64,000 nt of DNA from Pseudomonas taetrolens (GTDB lineage Bacteria > Pseudomonadota > Gammaproteobacteria > Pseudomonadales > Pseudomonadaceae). The notes beneath the pieces were generated by a model. The model worked only from the letters and a program-made list of their open reading frames with translations. It did no database searches and was not told the origin of the DNA. The stretch is from assembly GCF_900475285.1 (NCBI RefSeq), contig NZ_LS483370.1, positions 3,920,001 through 3,984,000 on the forward strand. The letters are read 5' to 3'. Positions 53,664 to 63,347 of this stretch are shown in pieces (position 1 is the first letter of the stretch; the number at the start of each line of letters is the position of its first letter). The position numbers were made by a program, and so were the translations under genes.

Positions 53664-56500
53664 GCCAGGAACGCTACGGGATACGCCGCTTTGCCCTGCT
53701 GAACACCGCCGGTTACAGCCTGGGATTATTTCCGCTGGAACACCCATTGTCGGTGTACGGGGCGAATAACCTCGGCAAATCGGCTTCGATCAACGCGTTG
53801 CAGTTTCCGATTCTCGCGCGCATGTCCGACATGAGCTTCGGCAAGTACAGCCTCGAACAGTCACGGCGTTTTTACTTCGCATCCGACACCAGCTACATCC
53901 TGGTCGAGGTGTCGCTGCCCCACGGTCCGCACGTGATCGGTGTGGTTGGACGTGGCCCCGGCGGCGGCTTCGGCCACCAGTTTTTCGCCTACGCCGGCAA
54001 GCTCGACCTGGCGCACTACCAGAAAGACGACACCTGCCTGCGCCAGAAGGAGCTGTTCAACAACCTGGAACGCCACGGCCTGAAAGCTTACGAGCTCAAG
54101 CCGGATGAATTGCGGCGTTTGCTGGTGGGCGGTCATACCTCGATCCCGCTGGATCTGACGCTGATCCCGCTGCGTTCCACCAGTGAACAGAGCCTGAAAA
54201 CCTTCCGCGCACTGTTCATCAACCTGCTGCACATGCGGGAAATCACGGCAGCCAAGCTCAAGCAGCTGTTTCTCGATGCCTTCGAACACAGCCTGCGCTC
54301 GGGCAGCGTCGACTACATCGCAGCCTGTGAAGAAGCCTTCCGCGATGTCCGCCGCATGGAGCAGGACTACAACGCGCTGGTCGGTGCCGGGCCACTGGTT
54401 GAAACGCTCGCCACCGGCGTGCGCCAGCGTGATCTGTTGCGCGGCAAGCTGCATCGCCTGTCACCATTGCTCGACTCGTTGCTGGGCACGTGGCAGGACT
54501 ACGCCGGCGCGCGCAAGGAAGAGCTGCTGATCCAGTCCGAGCACTACCGCAACGAGCAGGATGCGCTGCAAAACGATCAACGCAGCAGCACCCAGGAGCT
54601 GATGCGCCTGGAGCGGGAAATCACCGGTATCCAGCGCTGGCTGGGTGAGCTCTCGGTCCTCAAGCATCGCTTCGCCCTGGTCGATGATGTGAAGGTGCTC
54701 GAGCAGCAATTGCTGGCGGCCAAGGACGCGCACGACGAACTGGCCGGCGCGCTTGCGCAGTCGCGGCAGTTCAGCGCCGAGGACCTGGACGAACGCCTGC
54801 GTGATCTGGAAAAACGCCTGAAATCAGTCCGCCAGCAACTGGACCATGCCGACAACAACAGCTACGCCCGCCTGCGCGAAGAGTTTTCGCAACAGGATGT
54901 CGAGCGCCTGATGCGCCTGTTCAACAGCGCCCTGTTCAGTCTGCCGCTGGGTGAGCACGGGATTGCGCTGGACGACAGCAATGCCTGGGTCAAATCCCTG
55001 GAAATGATCCTCGACGGGTTTAAAGGCGAGCGTTTCGAGGCGCCGGGCCTGTCCATCGACCTTAGCCATATTGAGCCACCGGCCCTGCAGGCGCTGGCGG
55101 ACCGGGCAGCCCTGCGCGACCAGAAGGATCGCCTGGAAAAAGAACTCAAGCAGCTGAAAACCCAGCAGGCCGTGACCTCGGACCGCGCCGCGAGCAAGAC
55201 CGAAGCCGAGTTGCTGTACCAGCAGGTGCTGGATGCGCAAAAGGCCCTGGAAGACTTCCGCCGCAGCCAGACTTTGAGCGCCGAAGAAGGCGAAAAACTG
55301 GAGCAACTGGCCCAGGCAGAAGCCGCGCAAGATGAATTGAAACGTTCCAGCGATGCCTTCACCGAGCGCGTCCAGCAGCTGTCGGCCAAATTGCAATTGG
55401 TCGGCCGGCAAATCGGGGACATGGAAGCCAAGCAGCGCACGCTGGATGACAGCTTGCGTCGCCGTCAATTGCTGCCGGCCGACCTGCCGTTCGGCACACC
55501 GTTCATGGACCCGGTGGACGATTCGATGGATAACCTGCTGCCCTTGCTCAACGATTATCAGGACAGCTGGCAAGGGTTGCTACGCTGCGACGGCCAGATC
55601 GAAGCCCTGTACGCGCAAGTGCGCTTGAAGGGTGTGGCCAAGTTCGACAGCGAAGACGACATGGAGCGGCGCTTGCAGTTGCTGATCAACGCCTACGCGC
55701 ACCGCACCGAAGAAGCGTTGACCCTGGGCAAGGCACGTCGTGCAGCCGTGACCGATATCGCGCGCACGCTGCGCAATATCCGCAGTGACTACGACAGCCT
55801 GGAGCATCAGCTGGCGCTATTCAACCGCGAGATCAACAAGCGCCAGGTCTCCAACCTGCAAAGCTTCCGTATTGTGCTGGCACCAAACAAGGAGGCGCTC
55901 AAGCATATCGATCAGATTATCCACAGCGCCGGACAGTACGAAGAAGGCGAGACGCTGTCGGTGTTCGACCTCAGCCAGAGTGCCGAACAGGACAACAAGA
56001 ACGAAGAAGCCAAGGAGTATCTGGCACGTCTGGTAGCAGCCAACCACAACCAGCTGGGGCTTAAGGATCTGTTCGAACTGGCGTTCGAGATCACCAAGGT
56101 CAACGGCCAGCCGGTGATTCATACCGACATTGACGGTGCAGCTTCCAACGGCACGACCATGACCATCAAGGCGCTGACCAACATGTACTTGTTGCTGCAC
56201 TTGATGGATCGCGAGCAGGCCGGGCGTATCCGTTTACCGTACTACCTGGATGAAGCCGCGGACATTGACGAGAAAAACCAGACTGCCTTGCTGGAAACCA
56301 GCCTGCAGTTGGGCTTTGTGCCGATTCTGGCCAGTGTGAAACCGCAAGTCTGTGCCCATGTGGCCATCGACCTTGAAGGGGGCAGCGGACCCAACGGGAT
56401 TTATATCGATGAAGACGACTGGAAGTACATCCGTCGCCACGACGAAGTAAAGCCTGATGCCCAGGCCGCGACTCAGTTGCTGGAACTGGACGAAGTCTAA
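53660..56500 (+). CDS. mksB: SMC-like condensin ATPase MksB
   Basis: 946 residues. Walker A GANNLGKS is at residues 34-41. A long central coiled coil (LLAAKDAHDELAGALAQSRQ, LKQLKTQQAVTSDRAASKTEAELLYQQV) is interrupted by a hinge-like region. The C-terminal head holds a signature-like FELAFEITKVNG and a Walker B-like LPYYLDEAADIDEKN. This is the compact MukB-like SMC of the Mks class. An intrinsic terminator follows; no nuclease (MksG/JetD) gene is adjacent. Confidence 0.9.
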   Translation: MSQERYGIRRFALLNTAGYSLGLFPLEHPLSVYGANNLGKSASINALQFPILARMSDMSFGKYSLEQSRRFYFASDTSYILVEVSLPHGPHVIGVVGRGPGGGFGHQFFAYAGKLDLAHYQKDDTCLRQKELFNNLERHGLKAYELKPDELRRLLVGGHTSIPLDLTLIPLRSTSEQSLKTFRALFINLLHMREITAAKLKQLFLDAFEHSLRSGSVDYIAACEEAFRDVRRMEQDYNALVGAGPLVETLATGVRQRDLLRGKLHRLSPLLDSLLGTWQDYAGARKEELLIQSEHYRNEQDALQNDQRSSTQELMRLEREITGIQRWLGELSVLKHRFALVDDVKVLEQQLLAAKDAHDELAGALAQSRQFSAEDLDERLRDLEKRLKSVRQQLDHADNNSYARLREEFSQQDVERLMRLFNSALFSLPLGEHGIALDDSNAWVKSLEMILDGFKGERFEAPGLSIDLSHIEPPALQALADRAALRDQKDRLEKELKQLKTQQAVTSDRAASKTEAELLYQQVLDAQKALEDFRRSQTLSAEEGEKLEQLAQAEAAQDELKRSSDAFTERVQQLSAKLQLVGRQIGDMEAKQRTLDDSLRRRQLLPADLPFGTPFMDPVDDSMDNLLPLLNDYQDSWQGLLRCDGQIEALYAQVRLKGVAKFDSEDDMERRLQLLINAYAHRTEEALTLGKARRAAVTDIARTLRNIRSDYDSLEHQLALFNREINKRQVSNLQSFRIVLAPNKEALKHIDQIIHSAGQYEEGETLSVFDLSQSAEQDNKNEEAKEYLARLVAANHNQLGLKDLFELAFEITKVNGQPVIHTDIDGAASNGTTMTIKALTNMYLLLHLMDREQAGRIRLPYYLDEAADIDEKNQTALLETSLQLGFVPILASVKPQVCAHVAIDLEGGSGPNGIYIDEDDWKYIRRHDEVKPDAQAATQLLELDEV

Positions 56501-56520
56501 GCAACAGCCGGCTACACCCC

Positions 56521-56552
56521 AAAGGCTGCGATCAGTGATCGCGGCCTTTTTT
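56521..56552 (+). terminator. Rho-independent terminator of the mks operon
   Basis: AGGCTGCGATCA-G-TGATCGCGGCCT (one mismatch) followed by six T. It starts 20 bases after the mksB stop. Confidence 0.9.
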
Positions 56553-57033
56553 GTTGAGGCCCCGCGAAGTCAACCACGCAACACACGTCGCGCCCTGCGC
56601 CTGTACCTGACGGCCCCTCCCGAGCAGCGAGTGCTTTTGTAAGTATTTCTATAATTTCGGAAAATTCCTACCCACCTTAGAAATAAAGAGCGCCACACTT
56701 CCTATCCGTATAACAACCGCCTCTTGCGGGATTCACTCACACAAAGGCATTAAAGCGATACCACTTAGCAAGTACTGCCAAGTGCAACACTCGTGACTTA
56801 CATGTGGCGCTTTTGATTGCCCGCACGACTTGAGTACTGCACAGGACGGTTCATACAGCACGACGGCACTGACACCCAACTTTCTTTAATGCCAACCGTT
56901 CTTTATGAACCCCCTTGTATAAAAGGTATATTCACCCTTTATGTCACTCCCATAAAAAGGCTTTGCACTCACGTCTGCGTGATAGTTAAAGCCGATGACC
57001 TACAAACGCCCTCTTTAAGTTGTAGGAGTAATC
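56553..57033 (+). other. Long AT-rich leader before the BvgA-like regulator
   Basis: About 480 bases without a supported ORF. Arms AGCGCCACA (56689-56697) and TGTGGCGCT (56803-56811) are perfect complements, enclosing smaller hairpins (CCGC-CTCTT-GCGG, CACTT...AAGTG), with TTTT just after the right arm. TATAAT occurs at 56650-56655 without a good -35. This could be a small RNA or a structured regulatory leader. Confidence 0.45.
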
Positions 57034-57663
57034 ATGCGTAAGGCCTTAATTGTAGATGACCATCCCTTTATCCGATCCATTGTCAGATTTGTACTGGAGA
57101 AATCCAACTTCCAGATCGCTGCAGAAACCGATAACGGTGCCTCGGCGCTGGACCTGGCACGTTCACATGTGCCCCACCTGATCATTCTCGACTTGTCGAT
57201 GCCCAAGCTGGACGGGCTTGAAGTATTGAAGCGGCTGCACACCCTGGGGCTGCCCATAAAAGTGTTGGTGCTGACGTCCAAAGGGTCGGACTTTTATGCC
57301 GATCGATGCATAAGGGCCGGTGCCATTGGTTTTATAGAAAAGACCGAAGATGTCGAAGCGCTGACCAAAGCCATTCAGATGGTGATGAGCGGTCGACTTT
57401 ATCTAAGTAATCTGGACGTCAACCTGCCTTTTCATAAAAGCCAGGACAAAAGCGATCAACAATTAATCAACACGCTGTCTGATCGAGAGTTGCGCACCCT
57501 GCACTATTTAGTCTCAGGCTATTCCAACAAAAAAATTTCGGAAGCCATGTTATTGAGTGAAAAAACCGTCAGCACTTATAAAACCCGCATATTAACCAAG
57601 CTCAATATCAAGTCCGTCGTCTATCTTGCTGAGTTTGCCAAACGCAACAATCTAATCGAATGA
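57034..57663 (+). CDS. NarL/BvgA-type response regulator
   Basis: 209 residues. The receiver domain has acidic residues D8-D9, phosphoacceptor D53 in LIILDLSMPK, and the Lys of IEKTEDVEAL. The C-terminal LuxR-type helix-turn-helix is LSDRELRTLHYLVSGYSNKKISEAMLLSEKTVSTYKTRILTKL. It overlaps the hybrid kinase gene by 4 bases (ATGA), giving a BvgA/BvgS-type pair. Possible targets are the fimbrial genes next to it. Confidence 0.93.
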   Translation: MRKALIVDDHPFIRSIVRFVLEKSNFQIAAETDNGASALDLARSHVPHLIILDLSMPKLDGLEVLKRLHTLGLPIKVLVLTSKGSDFYADRCIRAGAIGFIEKTEDVEALTKAIQMVMSGRLYLSNLDVNLPFHKSQDKSDQQLINTLSDRELRTLHYLVSGYSNKKISEAMLLSEKTVSTYKTRILTKLNIKSVVYLAEFAKRNNLIE

Positions 57664-60600
57664 ATAGGGTGTTTCGCCCCCTCCACTCTCTCGGGCTGCT
57701 GTTAGTGTGGCTGACGTCATTCAGTTATGCCGATCCGGCCAACCTGCAATTGTTGGCTCGCTCAAAGACGAGCGAGCCTTCACTCACGCTGGATGAGGGT
57801 GACCGGCAATGGTTGAAGAATAAACGAGCACTTGTTCTTGGAACGTCTGCACCCGATTACGCGCCTTTTGATATCTCGGCGGGCAGTGATTACTTCGAAG
57901 GTTTGACCGCCGATTATGCGGGGCTGCTCAGCCAACTGCTGAACGTCGAGATCAAGGTGCGTTGCTACGATTCACGTGCTGAGGCAATCGCTGCACTGAA
58001 AACTAAAGAAATCGACGTACTGGGCACGGCCAATGCTTATGAAATGAAAGACCCTCAGCTGGCCTTTTCGACTGCCTATGCCGACGACACCTCGGTGCTG
58101 GTCACGCGCACTGGCGACCCCGCCCTCAGCAATGACACACCCGGCCGGCAGAAGATCGCCATGCTTTACCACTATCAACCGGTCGAGGTGGTGAAAGCGC
58201 TGTACCCCGAGAAAGAGCTGCAGCTGTATGCCTCGACCCTGGAAGCTATTGGTGCGGTGGCTTTCGGTCAGGCCGACATATATTTAGGCGACTCGATAAG
58301 CACTCATTACCTGATCAATAAAAATTACCTGAACAATGTTCACCTCAAGGGCTTTTCATCCCTTGAAGGACCGGCCTTCTCGTTTGCCGTATTACACCCC
58401 AATCCCCGCTTGCTGCGCCTGATCAACGCCGCGCTGGCGGCCGTCCCCTCCACTGAACGCTCAGCCATTGCAAGTCGTTGGGGCGCCAGCGGAATGCACT
58501 TTGAAAACCGTGGCCGCCTGCAGTTCTCCCCTTCGGAACAGCGTTGGCTGGACCTGCATCCGCGGCTCAAGGTGGCCATCACCGATGATTTTTTCCCTTT
58601 TACCTTTCTTGACAGCCATGGCGGCTTCAGTGGCCTGGCCGCCGACCTGCTCGGCAAGATCAGCCTGCGTACGGGCCTCAAGTTTGAGCTGGTGCGCAGC
58701 CGTTCGGTGTCGGAAATGATCGAGTCCGTCAAACAGGGGAATGCCGATCTAATCGCCGCCTTCACCCCCAGCAGCAGTCGCGAAGATACGTTCCGCTTTA
58801 CCAAACCCTACCTCTCAACCCCCTTTGTGCTGGTCACACGCCGCCAGCCGGGTAGCGCCCGGACACTCGATGAACTCAATGGCAAACGCGTGGCACTGGT
58901 CATCGACAATACGGTAAGCCCGTACCTGACGGAGCATTACCCGGGCGTGCGGCTGATCGCGGCCAAGAACTCGGCGCAAGCTCTGGCAATGCTGGCCGCG
59001 GGAGAGGTCGATGGCGCTATCAACTCGCTGATCAGTGCGCGTTACCTGATCAAGCAGCAGCATAATGGTCAACTGCAAATCAGCAGCACGGTGGGCCTCA
59101 CACCGGCCCAGTTTTCGTTGGCAATGGCAGCCCCGTCGTCACTGCTCTACTCCATCCTGGGCAAGGCATTGATGAGTATTCCTCCCGAAGAAATGGACGC
59201 TTTGACCAACCGCTGGAACCGCGCAGTGGTGCTGGATAACCGCTACTGGGTGCGCAATCGCGGGGCAATTATCCGGATTTCACTGATCGGGGCGCTGGTG
59301 CTGTTAATGGCCATTGCGTGGATCACTTATCTGCGCCGGTTGATTCATAAACGAGACAACGCCGAGCGTGCGCTCAGTGACCAACTGGCGTTCATGCGCG
59401 CATTGATCGATGGCACGCCCCATCCTATTTACGTGCGCGACCGCCAGGGGCGACTGTTGATTTGCAACGCCGGTTACCTGAACACGTTTGGGGTCACCCG
59501 TGAGTCGGTGCTGGGCAAAACTCTGCTGGAGTCCACCTTCGCCTCACCGCAGCAAAATACGGCGAATCACGTGGCTTACATGAAGGTGATGGAAGAAGGC
59601 CGGCCGCTGGTACGTGATCACCGGATGGTGCTGCCGGACGGGTCCGTGTTGACCATTTACGATTGGGTCCTGCCCTACCGCGGCAGCGATGGCAGCGTGG
59701 TCGGGGTTACGGGCGGGTGGATTGATATCAGCGAGCGCCAGCAGTTGCTTGAGCAATTGCAGGAGGCCAAAAACCAGGCCGACCAGGCCAGCCTGGCCAA
59801 GAGCGACTTTCTGACCACCATGAGCCATGAAATTCGTACGCCGATGAATGCCGTGATCGGCATGCTGGAGCTGGCGATGAAAAAGGCCGAACAAGGCATT
59901 GCCGACAGTGCCTGCATTGGCGTTGCCTGGGACGCCGCCCATGGGTTGCTGGAACTGATCGGTGACATTCTGGACATTACCCAGATCGAGTCCGGGCGCA
60001 TGCCGCTTAACCAGCAACGCACTCATTTGATGAAGCTGGTGGAGTCCACCGCACGAGTGTTCGAGGCGATGGCGGAGCAAAAAGGCTTGTTGATGAGCTT
60101 TGAGCTGGACCCCAGGATCAATACGGACGTGCTGATCGACCCTGTGCGCTTCAGACAGATTCTGTCGAACCTCATGAGCAATGCCATCAAGTTCACCGAA
60201 TGCGGCCACGTGCGCTTGAGCGTACGTGCCAAGGGTTCCAGGGATGGTGAGCGCCTGCAGGTTTGCGTACAGGTCGAGGACACGGGGATCGGTATTTCCG
60301 AAGAAGATCAGCAGCGCCTGTTCAGCCCGTTCTCTCAGGTCAATATACCCAGCAAGGCATGCGCCGGCTCAGGCCTGGGGCTGATGATCAGTCGCCGGCT
60401 GTGCGAAATGATGGGCGGCACGTTGACCTTGAACAGCACACTGGGCAAAGGCACACGCATCATCATGCGGCTTGATATCGTGACCTTGCTTTCCCCGGTG
60501 CCGGCTGCCGTGCCTGATAACGTATCGCCGGGCCAGCTCCGTACGCTGAAAGTGCTGGTGGTCGATGACTACCCGCCCAATCGACGGCTGTTGACCCAAC

Positions 60601-61289
60601 AACTGAGTTTTTTAGGGCATACCGCGGTCGAAGCCCACGAAGGCGCGCAAGCGCTGAAGGTCTGGAGGGCGCAGCGCTTTGACATGATCATGACCGACTG
60701 TGCGATGCCGGTGCTGGACGGTTATGAACTGACCCGCACCATTCGCGCCGAGGAAGCCGCCAGTGGTTCCCCGCCGGTACTGATCGTCGGTTTTACCGCA
60801 AACGCCCAGACCGGCGAAGTCGAACGCTGCCTCGCGGCGGGGATGAACGATTGCCTGTTCAAGCCCATCAGCCTGCACCATTTACAAACCCGACTGGCTT
60901 CAGCAGACCTGATCCCCGTCCATCTGGCTGACGATCTGGAACTTGAGGGCTCGGACAAGCTGATCAATCTCGAGGCCCTGGAGCGACTGACCGGGGGCGA
61001 TACCTGTGCCCTGGAGCGTATGATCGAGCCGTTGCTCACCTGCATGAAGGACGACATGGAAGCCTTATTGAACGCCTTCACCCGACATGACTTGCCAGGC
61101 TTGAGCGAAGTAGCGCACAAGGTAAAAAGTGGCGCACGAATGATCAAGGCCAGGCATCTGGCCCAGTGTTGCGAAGACCTTGAACAGGGTTGTCTGGCGC
61201 CTAACTGGAGACAGCTGGCCAAGCGGGTCGACGAACAGTACACGGCAATGGAGCAGGTGCTGGATGCGCTTGAGCGGCATCGAACATGA
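57660..61289 (+). CDS. BvgS/EvgS-type hybrid sensor histidine kinase
   Basis: 1,209 residues. In order: a signal peptide (LLLVWLTSFSYADP), two periplasmic type-3 solute-binding (Venus flytrap) domains near 50-275 and 295-515, one transmembrane helix (ISLIGALVLLMAIAWITYL), a PAS domain, a HisKA domain with His723 in MSHEIRTPMNAVIGM, and an ATPase domain (NLMSNAIKFTE, GSGLGLMISRRL). A receiver with Asp1013 in MTDCAMPVLDG and an Hpt domain with His1153 in AHKVKSG close the chain. This is a full four-step phosphorelay of the BvgS kind. It is coupled to the response regulator upstream. All key residues are present. Confidence 0.95.
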   Translation: MNRVFRPLHSLGLLLVWLTSFSYADPANLQLLARSKTSEPSLTLDEGDRQWLKNKRALVLGTSAPDYAPFDISAGSDYFEGLTADYAGLLSQLLNVEIKVRCYDSRAEAIAALKTKEIDVLGTANAYEMKDPQLAFSTAYADDTSVLVTRTGDPALSNDTPGRQKIAMLYHYQPVEVVKALYPEKELQLYASTLEAIGAVAFGQADIYLGDSISTHYLINKNYLNNVHLKGFSSLEGPAFSFAVLHPNPRLLRLINAALAAVPSTERSAIASRWGASGMHFENRGRLQFSPSEQRWLDLHPRLKVAITDDFFPFTFLDSHGGFSGLAADLLGKISLRTGLKFELVRSRSVSEMIESVKQGNADLIAAFTPSSSREDTFRFTKPYLSTPFVLVTRRQPGSARTLDELNGKRVALVIDNTVSPYLTEHYPGVRLIAAKNSAQALAMLAAGEVDGAINSLISARYLIKQQHNGQLQISSTVGLTPAQFSLAMAAPSSLLYSILGKALMSIPPEEMDALTNRWNRAVVLDNRYWVRNRGAIIRISLIGALVLLMAIAWITYLRRLIHKRDNAERALSDQLAFMRALIDGTPHPIYVRDRQGRLLICNAGYLNTFGVTRESVLGKTLLESTFASPQQNTANHVAYMKVMEEGRPLVRDHRMVLPDGSVLTIYDWVLPYRGSDGSVVGVTGGWIDISERQQLLEQLQEAKNQADQASLAKSDFLTTMSHEIRTPMNAVIGMLELAMKKAEQGIADSACIGVAWDAAHGLLELIGDILDITQIESGRMPLNQQRTHLMKLVESTARVFEAMAEQKGLLMSFELDPRINTDVLIDPVRFRQILSNLMSNAIKFTECGHVRLSVRAKGSRDGERLQVCVQVEDTGIGISEEDQQRLFSPFSQVNIPSKACAGSGLGLMISRRLCEMMGGTLTLNSTLGKGTRIIMRLDIVTLLSPVPAAVPDNVSPGQLRTLKVLVVDDYPPNRRLLTQQLSFLGHTAVEAHEGAQALKVWRAQRFDMIMTDCAMPVLDGYELTRTIRAEEAASGSPPVLIVGFTANAQTGEVERCLAAGMNDCLFKPISLHHLQTRLASADLIPVHLADDLELEGSDKLINLEALERLTGGDTCALERMIEPLLTCMKDDMEALLNAFTRHDLPGLSEVAHKVKSGARMIKARHLAQCCEDLEQGCLAPNWRQLAKRVDEQYTAMEQVLDALERHRT

Positions 61290-61332
61290 GGCCTGGCTCC
61301 GGGGCAAGCGGCCTGCCCCGGAGCCAGGCCGA

Positions 61333-62211
61333 TCACATAAAACTCTGGATCAACACCACGGTTTTTGAGAAGCGTCCCGTTTGCGCACCCTTGTCGGTCA
61401 GCGTGGAAGCAATCCTCAGAACCGAGGTACCAGACGGCAGGTTGATCAGCTCGCCCGCCCTGACCCCGTTCACCGTAATCAGGCTGTCGATGCCGTTGCC
61501 AATGGCGAACGGGTTCCCTACAGACACCTGGTAACGGACCGCAGCGCTGCGCGCGCACGTTACCGCTCGAGTGGTCTCTTTTTTCACACCATTGATTGCT
61601 CCGAGCTTCAACGGTCCGTAATTCAGGATCACGGTTGCCCCGGAGACCGTACACTGATTGGCCGGGATCGTTCCCGGGACACACGAGACCGAGCCCGGAA
61701 CCAACCCATAAAACCCCCTGCCGTAAGTGGACCATGCCCCGCACACCTCAGCGACCCATCCAGGCTGTACGGTGTAGGCATAACCATAGCTTCTCGTCAC
61801 GCTTGTGCCGAACTTGTTCACCCAGGCTCTGATCGCCTGATCGAACGTAATACCGTTGCTCACCATGACATTGGTATCAACCCCGCCATTCGCCCAGCAA
61901 TCACGGGTCCACGATACACAGCCCATGGGTGATATAGCGGGATAACCGGGGGTTAGCTTGGTGTAGGAAAGCGGCCCGAACAAACAACTGGCAGCGCCTC
62001 CACAGTGAACCCGGCCTGAATACTGGTCAGGCTTACCGTTGTCGTACGCGCTCGCGGTGCCTGAAGCCACTACTTGAGTGGTGGGCCCTCCAGGCATCTG
62101 ACGGGCATCGGCGTTGATCTTGCTGACCAGGTTCCAGGCGCCTGCCATCGGCGTCACCGCCAGCAACAGGGCCCCGGCCAGTGGCAGGCCCCGCGTGAGA
62201 TAGCTCTTCAT
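61333..62211 (-). CDS. Fimbrial tip adhesin candidate
   Basis: 292 residues with a signal peptide (LAGALLLAVTPMAGA). The N-terminal part is a Cys-rich unique domain (RVHCGGAASCLFGPLSYTKL, GCVSWTRDCWANGG) with aromatic-rich stretches. The C-terminal 90 residues have the pilin donor-strand pattern (CTVSGATVILNYGPLKLGAINGV, YQVSVGNPFAIGNGIDSLITVNGV). Two-domain architecture and last place in the operon suggest the receptor-binding tip adhesin. ATG 62220 is an alternative start. Confidence 0.78.
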   Translation of the reverse strand: MKSYLTRGLPLAGALLLAVTPMAGAWNLVSKINADARQMPGGPTTQVVASGTASAYDNGKPDQYSGRVHCGGAASCLFGPLSYTKLTPGYPAISPMGCVSWTRDCWANGGVDTNVMVSNGITFDQAIRAWVNKFGTSVTRSYGYAYTVQPGWVAEVCGAWSTYGRGFYGLVPGSVSCVPGTIPANQCTVSGATVILNYGPLKLGAINGVKKETTRAVTCARSAAVRYQVSVGNPFAIGNGIDSLITVNGVRAGELINLPSGTSVLRIASTLTDKGAQTGRFSKTVVLIQSFM

Positions 62212-62245
62212 AACATTCACTTTTTCATATCCGCAGGAAATGGGC

Positions 62246-62752
62246 TCATTGCAGTTCGACCAGCAGTGTGGCGGTCGCCGAAAAGCTACCGGTGTCCAGC
62301 CTCGGTCGTGGCCGCCGCACTGGTACGGCCTCCATGAAGGGCAAGGTCGGGTAGCTGAAAGCCGCCGCTGTATTGATCGGCCAGACCACCCCGTCGATAT
62401 ACAGCCTGATCCCCAGGTCGCGATTGGTCGTCGACAATGCTGTCGGCTCGAAGGTAGCCCCCGTGCCTTTCAGCGTCAGGTGCATGGCATTCGATGGCTG
62501 ATTGCTGCAACTGACGGTGTAGGGCACACCCAGCCGGTAGTTCACGCCGTCAATTCGTTCCTTCACCAGGTTGTCCCCAAACGGCACATTGAGGGTGTTG
62601 CCACCGTTGATGACACAGGACGGAGGCGCCATGACCTCGCCAGTGAGGGTCAGGTTAATGTCAGCGCTGGCGTCCAGGCTGGGGCCCCACAAACAACACA
62701 CTGCGACCAGCAACCCAAAGCCAGAGGTTGGCATTCTCTTGTTCTCAGTCAT
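62246..62752 (-). CDS. Fimbrial minor subunit
   Basis: 168 residues from ATG 62752, with a signal peptide (LLVAVCCLWGPSLDASA). The mature part has pilin features: the donor-strand N-terminus INLTLTGEVMAPPSCVINGG, a second Cys in YTVSCSNQPSN for the disulphide, and a C-terminal SFSATATLLVELQ strand. The start overlaps the preceding pilin gene by 8 bases. Probably an adaptor or tip fibrillum subunit. Confidence 0.8.
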   Translation of the reverse strand: MTENKRMPTSGFGLLVAVCCLWGPSLDASADINLTLTGEVMAPPSCVINGGNTLNVPFGDNLVKERIDGVNYRLGVPYTVSCSNQPSNAMHLTLKGTGATFEPTALSTTNRDLGIRLYIDGVVWPINTAAAFSYPTLPFMEAVPVRRPRPRLDTGSFSATATLLVELQ

Positions 62753-63326
62753 AAGTGAGCCTGAAATCCACGACGGCCCGGAACGGGCCATTGGTCAGCG
62801 GTGCGGACGTACGGGTGGGCTGGACGTGCCAGGTCAGGATGTCGCTGCCATGGGCCAGGAACAAAGGTTCACCGTCCTGCCCCAAACGGGCGTCGCGTCC
62901 CAGCGGATCCGTCAGGCGCAACCCCATCCCGGTCACACCTTGCACTTTGATCAGGCGCGGGTCATCCGCATCCGCTGGCGCGATAAACGCCACCGACAAC
63001 ACCGGTTCATAGCGGCTCCAGACCAATGTCCCGGTTCGCTCATTGCGCAGGCTGCCGGCTATGCGGCGGCAATCCATAAAACGCAATTGGAAAACCACCG
63101 GCGGCGCCCTGTCGCCCGTCTGTCGCAAATGGCTGCGCGCGACATTACCGAGCTCAACCGTTTGATAGGCCGAGGCCATGTTCAACACACAAGGGGCATG
63201 CTGCAGTGAGCCGGAGATCTCCAGCACACCGTCCTGGCTCACCACCGGATCCTCTTCGGCATGTACCCGCGAGTCGCTCAAGAGCGCAAACAGGCAAACG
63301 CAAGCGCTAACAACACAGGTTTTCAT
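62745..63326 (-). CDS. Fimbrial subunit, PapH/adaptor-like
   Basis: 193 residues from ATG 63326, preceded by GGGAG, with a signal peptide (VVSACVCLFALLSDSRVHA). It shows GVLEISGSLQHAPCVLNMASAYQTVELGN and FQLRFMDCRRIAGS, the paired Cys of chaperone-usher pilins, and ends in a beta strand (FRAVVDFRLTYD). A longer frame starts 18 bases upstream. It follows the chaperone gene by 21 bases. Confidence 0.8.
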   Translation of the reverse strand: MKTCVVSACVCLFALLSDSRVHAEEDPVVSQDGVLEISGSLQHAPCVLNMASAYQTVELGNVARSHLRQTGDRAPPVVFQLRFMDCRRIAGSLRNERTGTLVWSRYEPVLSVAFIAPADADDPRLIKVQGVTGMGLRLTDPLGRDARLGQDGEPLFLAHGSDILTWHVQPTRTSAPLTNGPFRAVVDFRLTYD

Positions 63327-63347
63327 GATGTTCTCCCGCAGCACGCA

